Assembly (NCBI RefSeq): GCF_963678195.1
Contig: NZ_OY782759.1
Location: 2,914,001-2,978,000 of the forward strand
Origin: an uncultured Hyphomonas sp.
Lineage (GTDB): Bacteria; Pseudomonadota; Alphaproteobacteria; Caulobacterales; Hyphomonadaceae
Length of the DNA stretch: 64,000 nt
Direction: 5' to 3'
Numbering within the stretch: position 1 is the first letter of the stretch; the number at the start of each line of letters is the position of its first letter. Below the pieces are notes generated by a model. The model had not been told where the DNA came from. It saw nothing but the letters and a program-made list of their open reading frames with translations, and ran no database searches. Positions 58,576-64,000 of this stretch are shown here, one piece after another. The position numbers were made by a program, and so were the translations under genes.

Positions 58576-59697
58576 ATGAAGAACGCCGTCATCTCGTCCA
58601 CGGGCCTGTGGACGCCGCCGCATTCCATTTCCAATGAAGAACTGGTCGAAGCCTACAATGCCTGGGCAGACAACTGGAACCGCGAGCGGGACGCCGATAT
58701 TGCGTCCGGCCTGATCGAGCCGAAGACCCATTCTTCCGTCGAATTCATCGAGAAAGCCTCCGGCATCAAATCGCGCTATGTGATGAACAAGTCCGGCGTG
58801 CTGGACCCGGACATCATGGCCCCGCGCATTCCGGAACGCCCGAATGAAGAGATTTCCGTTCTCGCCGAAATCGCGGTGAACGCGGCGCGCCAGGCCCTGG
58901 AACGCGCGGGCCGCAAGCCGGAAGACGTGGACGCTGTGATCTGCGCCGCCTCCAACATGCAGCGCGCCTACCCGGCCATGGCCATCGAAGTGCAGCAGGC
59001 GCTCGGCATTGGCGGCTTTGCCTTTGACATGAACGTCGCCTGTTCCTCGGCCACGTTCGGCATCCAGACCGCCGCCGACTTTGTGCGTACAGGCTCAGCG
59101 AAATCCGTGCTGATGGTGAACCCGGAAATCTGCTCCGGCCACCTCAACTTCACCGACCGCGACAGCCATTTCATCTTCGGCGATGTTGCCACCGCCGTTC
59201 TGGTGGAAGAGGAGAGCATCGCCCCGGCCGGCCACTGGAAGATTCTGGGCACCAAGCTGAAAACCGAGTTCTCGAACAATATCCGGAACAATTTCGGCTT
59301 CCTGAACCGCGCCGCCCCCGAAGGCATCGGCGCGCCTGACAAGCTGTTCAAGCAGGAAGGCCGCAAGGTCTTCAAGGAAGTCGTACCCATGGTCTCGAAG
59401 ATGATCGCGGCACAGCTTGATGAACTGAACCTTCAGGGCACGGATCTGCGCCGCCTGTGGCTGCACCAGGCAAATGCCAACATGAACCGGCTGATCTCCA
59501 CCAAAGTGCTGGGCCATGAAGCGAGCGCAGACGAAAGCCCGACCGTGCTGGACACCTATGCCAACACGTCATCGGCCGGATCGATCATTGCCTTCCACAA
59601 GCATTCGGAAGACTTCAAGCCCGGTGAGAAGGGGCTGATCTGCTCCTTCGGCGCGGGCTATTCCGCCGGCACGGTGTTTGTCGAGAAATCGGCGTAA
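58576..59697 (+). CDS. beta-ketoacyl-ACP synthase III family protein
   Basis: This 373-aa thiolase-fold condensing enzyme is of the FabH type. The nucleophile Cys156 is in DMNVACSSATFG, His in LWLHQANANMNRL and Asn in DTYANTSSAGSI. It is longer than housekeeping FabH (about 320 aa), with extra residues at 30-90, as in FabH2-like paralogues that accept longer acyl donors. It stands alone between the tag cluster and a small membrane gene. Chain-length use is not readable. Confidence 0.9.
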   Translation: MKNAVISSTGLWTPPHSISNEELVEAYNAWADNWNRERDADIASGLIEPKTHSSVEFIEKASGIKSRYVMNKSGVLDPDIMAPRIPERPNEEISVLAEIAVNAARQALERAGRKPEDVDAVICAASNMQRAYPAMAIEVQQALGIGGFAFDMNVACSSATFGIQTAADFVRTGSAKSVLMVNPEICSGHLNFTDRDSHFIFGDVATAVLVEEESIAPAGHWKILGTKLKTEFSNNIRNNFGFLNRAAPEGIGAPDKLFKQEGRKVFKEVVPMVSKMIAAQLDELNLQGTDLRRLWLHQANANMNRLISTKVLGHEASADESPTVLDTYANTSSAGSIIAFHKHSEDFKPGEKGLICSFGAGYSAGTVFVEKSA

Positions 59698-59717
59698 GGC
59701 GAGCGGCCCCTACAGGC

Positions 59718-59870
59718 TCAATCGTACTCGTCGTCGCTGAACAGGTCACCCCAGAAGACTTCGCGGCTGGACTTGGCAGCCTCGACCACAACGATGATTC
59801 CGCCCATCAGAAGCACGCAGAACGCCATAACCTGCCAGGGAGCCGTCTGTGCCACTGCTTCGAACATCAT
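59718..59870 (-). CDS. small single-pass membrane protein, 50 aa
   Basis: Reading the minus strand from ATG ATG at 59870 gives MMFEAVAQTAPWQVM, a hydrophobic helix AFCVLLMGGIIVVVEAA, and an acidic tail with REVFWGDLFSDDEYD. AGGCGGTG lies just upstream. It is convergent with the KAS III gene and divergent from the HD nucleotidase gene. No family is recognised; the layout of one helix plus an acidic tail supports a real small membrane protein. Confidence 0.5.
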   Translation of the reverse strand: MMFEAVAQTAPWQVMAFCVLLMGGIIVVVEAAKSSREVFWGDLFSDDEYD

Positions 59871-60049
59871 CACCGCCTATTGTTGGGTCGGGTAAACGGA
59901 GCTGATTCCGTTCCCTGTTGTCAGTGCAGCAGTTTTCGCGCAAAGCCCTTAACAGCGCATTTGGAAACAAGGGCAATCGCAGGGCGGGTTTGTAACCAGA
60001 ATGCCCCCCTTTCTTTACCCTTATTGCCAATGCTTTAAGGAAGGCCTGA

Positions 60050-60667
60050 ATGACCGTTCGCAAGAAGCAATCCGTTAAGGCTCCGAGGGTCTGGCAGCGC
60101 ATGCTGTCCGGACGGCGGCTGGACCTTGCCCACCCCTCGCCCATGGATGTGGAAATCGAGGACATCGCCCATGGTCTCGCCCGTGTGGCCCGGTGGAACG
60201 GACAGACAAAAGGCGAGAATGCCTTCTCCGTTGCCGAACATTCTGTCATCGTGGAGCGGATCTGCCGAAAGCTGGACCCGACCATGAGCGCAAAGCACAG
60301 TCTGATGGCCCTGCTGCATGACAGCCCGGAATATGTGATCGGCGACATGATCTCGCCGTTCAAGGCGCTGCTGGGGGAAGGCTACAAGGATATTGAAGGC
60401 CGGTTGCAGGAAGCGATTCATATCCGCTTCGGCCTGCCGCCGGTGACACCTGCGCGCCTGAAGAAGAAGATCAAGAAAGCGGACCTGATCTGCGCCTGGT
60501 TCGAGGCGACGCAACTGGCCGGGTTCGAAGAGGCCGAGGCCAACAAGCTGTTTGTCGTGCCGCCGGAAAATGTGCGCCTGAAGCTCTCCCCGAAATCGGT
60601 GCCGGAAGCACAGGCGGCGTTCCTCGACCGCTTCAACAAGATCATGACGGAGATTGGCGCGCCATGA
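60050..60667 (+). CDS. YfbR-like HD-domain nucleotidase
   Basis: This 205-aa HD phosphohydrolase resembles YfbR 5'-deoxynucleotidase. It has IEDIAHGLARVARWNGQTKG, the first metal His in AFSVAEHSVIVERI, the HD pair in LMALLHDSPEYVIGD and a later Asp in KADLICAWFEA. It is coupled to nrtR (ATGA at 60664-60667). A nucleotide substrate linked to NAD metabolism is suggested by the partner, not shown. Confidence 0.85.
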   Translation: MTVRKKQSVKAPRVWQRMLSGRRLDLAHPSPMDVEIEDIAHGLARVARWNGQTKGENAFSVAEHSVIVERICRKLDPTMSAKHSLMALLHDSPEYVIGDMISPFKALLGEGYKDIEGRLQEAIHIRFGLPPVTPARLKKKIKKADLICAWFEATQLAGFEEAEANKLFVVPPENVRLKLSPKSVPEAQAAFLDRFNKIMTEIGAP

Positions 60668-61614
60668 TGAGTACCGCGTCTCCGTTGCTGATCGGCCTGT
60701 CCGCCGTGATGGTCGCCATCCAGGACGACATGCCTCTGGTGCTGGTCACACGCCGCGGCAGCGAGGATGCACTGCCCTTCGGTCCGTTCCACCCGGACAA
60801 GCACCGTACGTTCGACCTGTCACTGCGCGGCTGGGTGCGGGAGCAGACGGGCTTTGAACTCGGCTATGTCGAACAGCTCTACACCTTCGGCGACCGCGAC
60901 CGGGAAGCGCCGGAAGCGACACTGGCCGGCGCCCCGCCGGATTCGCGCGTCATCTCTGTCGGTTATCTCGCGCTGACCCCGGATGCCCGCCCGGCGGAAG
61001 CCGGCTTCGAAGCCCGCTGGCAGAACTGGTATCGCTATTTCCCCTGGGAAGATCACCGCAATGGCCGGCCGGCCCTGATCGACAACCAGATCGCGCCGCG
61101 CCTGTTCACCTGGGCCGCCGGCAAGGAACTTCGCCTGGAACGCGCGAAGATCGCCTTCGGCCTGGATGGCGCCCGCTGGGCGGAAGAGCGTGTGCTGGAC
61201 CGCTACGAGCTGCTCTATGAAGCCGGGCTGGTGGCTGAGTGCGCGCGCGATGCGAACCTTGCTGAGCCGGACGTCGTGTTGGGCGAGGCGATGGCCTCCG
61301 ACCACCGGCGCATCCTGGCGACCGCCATCTCCCGTCTGCGCGGCAAGATCAAATACCGTCCGGTCGTGTTTGAGCTGATGCCGGAGCGGTTCACCCTGTC
61401 GGCCCTGCAGCGGACGGTGGAGGGCATTCTAGGCCTCGGCCTGCACACGCAGAACTTCCGCCGCGCGCTCGACAAGACGGGCCTGGTGACGGGCACCGGC
61501 GCGATGGAGACCGGCACGGGCGGGCGCCCGGCCGAGCTCTACCGCTTCTGCCGCGACCAAGCCATTTCGACCGGCGCGCCAGGCCTGTCGACCCCGCGCC
61601 GGTCAGCTGACTGA
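60664..61614 (+). CDS. nrtR: NrtR-type Nudix-related transcriptional regulator
   Basis: NrtR proteins repress NAD-biosynthesis genes and are released by ADP-ribose. This 316-aa protein has an N-terminal Nudix-like domain (1-200) in which the catalytic box is degenerate: LRGWVREQTGFELG lacks the REXXEE glutamates. It is thus a sensor, not an enzyme. The C-terminal winged helix is typical (YRPVVFELMPERFTLSALQR, GLGLHTQNFRRALDK, GGRPAELYRF). ATG 60664 overlaps the HD gene stop. Its stop is 1 bp from the convergent M16 gene. Confidence 0.88.
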   Translation: MMSTASPLLIGLSAVMVAIQDDMPLVLVTRRGSEDALPFGPFHPDKHRTFDLSLRGWVREQTGFELGYVEQLYTFGDRDREAPEATLAGAPPDSRVISVGYLALTPDARPAEAGFEARWQNWYRYFPWEDHRNGRPALIDNQIAPRLFTWAAGKELRLERAKIAFGLDGARWAEERVLDRYELLYEAGLVAECARDANLAEPDVVLGEAMASDHRRILATAISRLRGKIKYRPVVFELMPERFTLSALQRTVEGILGLGLHTQNFRRALDKTGLVTGTGAMETGTGGRPAELYRFCRDQAISTGAPGLSTPRRSAD

Positions 61615-61615
61615 C

Positions 61616-63055
61616 TTATTCTGCCGCTTCGGTCTCGAACTCTTCCGTCGCGATGCCTTCTGGTTCGCCAACCGCGATGAAGAGATAGTGCTCCGGCGCG
61701 AGATATTCCTTCGCCACGCGGTTCACGTCTTCCAGTGTGACGGCGCGCACCATGTCATTGCGGCGGTCGAAATAGTCGATACCAAGTTCTTGCTGGCGCA
61801 CACCCATCATCTGGCTGGCGATCTTGGCGTTTGAATCAAAGCCCAGCGGGTAGGAGCCGGTGAGATAGGCTTTCGCGTCTGCCAGCTCTTCCTCTGTGGC
61901 ACCGTTCTCGACGAAGTCTTCCATCTCAGCCTTGATGCCTTCGATGAACTCGCCGGCGCTTTCATTCTTGGTCTGGCCACCGCCACCCCAGGTCTGCAGG
62001 TGTTCACCTGCCGAGAGGCTCGTATAGATGCCGTAGGTCAGACCTTTCTCCATACGGAGGGTTTTCATCAGCCGGCTCTCAAAGCCGCCGCCGCCATAGG
62101 TGTAGTTCAGGACATAGGCCGGGAAGAAATCCGGATCGTCGCGCTTCAGGCCCGGTCCGGTGAACTGGACCAGCGATTGCGGCTGCGGCAAATCAACGAC
62201 GATCGGGTCAGCCGGTTCGAGTTCCGGCAGGACGATATCCGGCGTCTCCGGCAGTGTGGAGGTCTCTGGAAGCTCGGCGATGACTTCGTCGATCATCGGC
62301 GCCAGTTCCTCCGGTGTAACGTTGCCAACAGCTGTGACCAGCAGACGGTCTTTCACCATCAGCTTGCGCATCTGCTCTTTCGCCAGTTCCGGCGTCAGTG
62401 CGGCGATGCTTTCCTCTGACTCCGACCGCGCAAAAGGATGATCGGGATAGAGCGCCTGCGACCTGGCCTTCCAGGCGAGATAGCCGGGGCTGGTCTCACG
62501 GGTTTTGAGGCCGACCTGCTTTTCACGGCGGAAGCGCTCAAACGGGCCTTCGTCAAAACGCGGATCGGCAAAGGCCGTCGCGATCAGGTCCATGGCATCG
62601 CCGGCATTGTCGGTCAGCATGGAGGCCGAGCAGGAGGTCCAGTCATTCGACGCCGAACAGGCGAAGCTCATGTTGAGGTCTTCCATCCGCGTCTGGAATC
62701 CGAGCGAATCGAGATCGCCGGCGCCTTCATTCATGTGATAGGTAACGGCATTGGTCAGGCCTTCCAGTCCTTCCGGGTCGCTCGCCTCGCCGCCTTTCCA
62801 GGCCATGTTCAGCGACAGGATCGGGATCGAGGGTTCTGACACCAGCCAGACCGAAGCGCCGCCCGGCGTCGTGAATTGCTGGATCTCCGCGAAGTCACCG
62901 GAATGGACCGCCACATCAAGCGGCGCCGGTTCCTCGACGGTTTCCACTTCGACTTCAACAATCGTTTCCGGTTCCACCGGCGGCGGATTGAAAGAGGCGC
63001 AGGCGGACAGGCTGGTTGCGGCAAACAGGCCGGCAGCAAAAGTCATGAGTCTCAT
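61616..63055 (-). CDS. M16 peptidase-like lipoprotein, probably non-catalytic
   Basis: This 479-aa protein has a lipoprotein signal ending in TSLSAC and an acidic linker. M16 halves follow: GEASDPEGLEGLTNAV where active members have an HxxEH zinc site, here TYHMNEGAGD, so the metal site is lost. The R/Y element of the C-domain, GFESRLMKTLRMEKGLTYGI, is intact. It is the second gene of a pair with the M16 gene upstream (3' end at 63057, 1-bp gap), matching heterodimers of one active and one inactive half in the periplasm. ATG 63055 is set by the signal. Confidence 0.9.
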   Translation of the reverse strand: MRLMTFAAGLFAATSLSACASFNPPPVEPETIVEVEVETVEEPAPLDVAVHSGDFAEIQQFTTPGGASVWLVSEPSIPILSLNMAWKGGEASDPEGLEGLTNAVTYHMNEGAGDLDSLGFQTRMEDLNMSFACSASNDWTSCSASMLTDNAGDAMDLIATAFADPRFDEGPFERFRREKQVGLKTRETSPGYLAWKARSQALYPDHPFARSESEESIAALTPELAKEQMRKLMVKDRLLVTAVGNVTPEELAPMIDEVIAELPETSTLPETPDIVLPELEPADPIVVDLPQPQSLVQFTGPGLKRDDPDFFPAYVLNYTYGGGGFESRLMKTLRMEKGLTYGIYTSLSAGEHLQTWGGGGQTKNESAGEFIEGIKAEMEDFVENGATEEELADAKAYLTGSYPLGFDSNAKIASQMMGVRQQELGIDYFDRRNDMVRAVTLEDVNRVAKEYLAPEHYLFIAVGEPEGIATEEFETEAAE

Positions 63056-63056
63056 G

Positions 63057-64000
63057 TCAGTTTCCTTCCTCGGACGGCAGCAGCTGCGCCTCGATGAAAT
63101 GACGGTCGGGGCCAAACACGGTGCGCACGGCCGCAATGGCATCTTCCGGTGTCACCGCGCGGACATCGTCCGGATAGGAGAGAACACTCTCAATCGTCCC
63201 GCCGATAGCGAGGGTCGAACCGAAGACGTTCGCCATGGTCGACTGGCTGTCACGGGCATAGATTGCGGTTGCCGCAAGCTTGTTCCGGGCCCGGATGACT
63301 TCTTCCTCCGTGAAACCCTCTTCCAGCGCTTTTCCGACTTCAGCCATGACGGCGGTTTCAAGCTCTTCCATGCTGACACCGGGAGCCGGGCTGGCCGAGA
63401 TCACGGCCGGGCCCTGATCGTGCAGATCGGTCCAGGCATAGGTGGACGCGCTGATCGCCAGTTTCTGTTGTTCCACGAGCGCCTGATAGAGCCGGCTCGT
63501 CATGCCGCCGCCGAGCACTTCCAGGCCAACCTCAAGCGCATAGGCCTCTTTCGGTGTCCGGATCTTTGAAAAACCACTATAGTAACGGCTCCAGACCGGC
63601 TGGCGGACTTTCGGGTCGGAATGGATGATTTCATCATCCTCGGTCAGCAGCGGCACGTTGCGCCATTTGCGCTGGCTGTGTGCTGTGCCGGTCGGAACGA
63701 TCTGGCCATAGGTCGCCTCGGCGAGCGTGCGCACTTCATCTTCGGTCACATCGCCGGCGACGACGAGGATGGCGTTCTCCGGGCTGTAATATTCGTGATA
63801 GAAGTTGAGGCCGTCTTCCGGCGTCAGCGCGGCCACTTCATCCATATTGCCGATGACGGTGATCTCGTAAGGATGGTCCTTCCAGAGTTCCGACAGGACC
63901 TGTTCCTGCAGGATCACGCCGGGATTGTTGTCGATCCGCTGGCGGCGCTCTTCCTTCACCACGTCGCGTTCGGAAATGAAGGCGCCTTCCGGGTCGTCAT
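63057..64000 (-). CDS. M16 family metallopeptidase, 3' part
   Basis: The frame runs off the right edge, so the N-terminal zinc-binding HxxEH is outside the window. Visible are ERRQRIDNNPG, ENAILVVAGDVTEDEVRTLA, RYYSGFSKIRTPKEAYALEV and the R/Y-type GGGMTSRLYQALVEQQ of the C-terminal domain. It is the probable catalytic partner of the next gene. Periplasmic location is inferred from that lipoprotein partner. Confidence 0.9.
   Translation of the reverse strand, partial: DDPEGAFISERDVVKEERRQRIDNNPGVILQEQVLSELWKDHPYEITVIGNMDEVAALTPEDGLNFYHEYYSPENAILVVAGDVTEDEVRTLAEATYGQIVPTGTAHSQRKWRNVPLLTEDDEIIHSDPKVRQPVWSRYYSGFSKIRTPKEAYALEVGLEVLGGGMTSRLYQALVEQQKLAISASTYAWTDLHDQGPAVISASPAPGVSMEELETAVMAEVGKALEEGFTEEEVIRARNKLAATAIYARDSQSTMANVFGSTLAIGGTIESVLSYPDDVRAVTPEDAIAAVRTVFGPDRHFIEAQLLPSEEGN

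Overview
The window looks like chromosome from a marine alphaproteobacterium. Hyphomonadaceae/Caulobacterales is the best guess, inferred from gene content and high GC with compact gene packing: NhaA, a DUF5916 outer-membrane protein, paired M16 peptidases, TIGR02301 and SOUL proteins, a second ClpP, and NrtR. No rRNA, CRISPR array, IS transposase or replication origin was seen.

Layout. 0-4.7 kb: the 3' part of ttcA, an unknown 334-aa gene bracketed by a 17-bp direct repeat of the ttcA 3' end, a YafY/WYL regulator divergent from a VOC gene, and an OxyR-like regulator with no cysteines at the redox positions next to tiny ORFs. 4.7-8.6 kb: a strongly structured leader followed by nhaA, then a DUF5916 protein. 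8.6-9.6 kb: a low-GC pair of membrane genes. 9.6-20 kb: housekeeping and lipid metabolism (acyl-CoA dehydrogenase, TSUP permease, LysR, crotonase, tadA, rsmD, patatin, TrmA-family RNA methyltransferase, Nudix, SDR, Ala-rich lipoprotein, nitronate monooxygenase family). 20-28.4 kb: 2-hydroxyacid dehydrogenase, soxR with a perfect SoxR box facing a VOC gene, gamma-glutamyltransferase, CDF metal exporter, trxB.

28.6-35.0 kb is the clearest accessory locus. A tRNA with anticodon CAU is followed 6.3 kb later by an exact 45-bp copy of its 3' half, an attL/attR pair. Between them lie a type I secretion ABC transporter and HlyD adaptor, a small protein made almost wholly of RTX repeats, and two decayed FkbM methyltransferase genes. 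No integrase was recognised. Its base composition is visibly more AT-rich than the flanks.

35-48 kb: DUF983, SOUL, a hybrid histidine kinase, a ClpP-like protease, a membrane protein, recQ, a low-GC orphan, type-5 uracil-DNA glycosylase, an FCP1-like phosphatase, smpB, dapA, a soluble lytic transglycosylase and a short CheR. 48-54.3 kb: a TPP enzyme with feruloyl-CoA synthase, then a coupled dihydroorotase / HD hydrolase / K+ channel operon. 54.4-64 kb: a CMD-VOC pair, GtrA, a BioY/YgfZ/Tag/lipoprotein run, a KAS III, a 50-aa membrane protein, an HD nucleotidase coupled to NrtR, and an M16 peptidase pair running off the window.

Many genes are translationally coupled by ATGA-type overlaps, and five convergent pairs share 4 bp at their stop codons. 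All identifications come from reading sequence and motifs; no database search was run.
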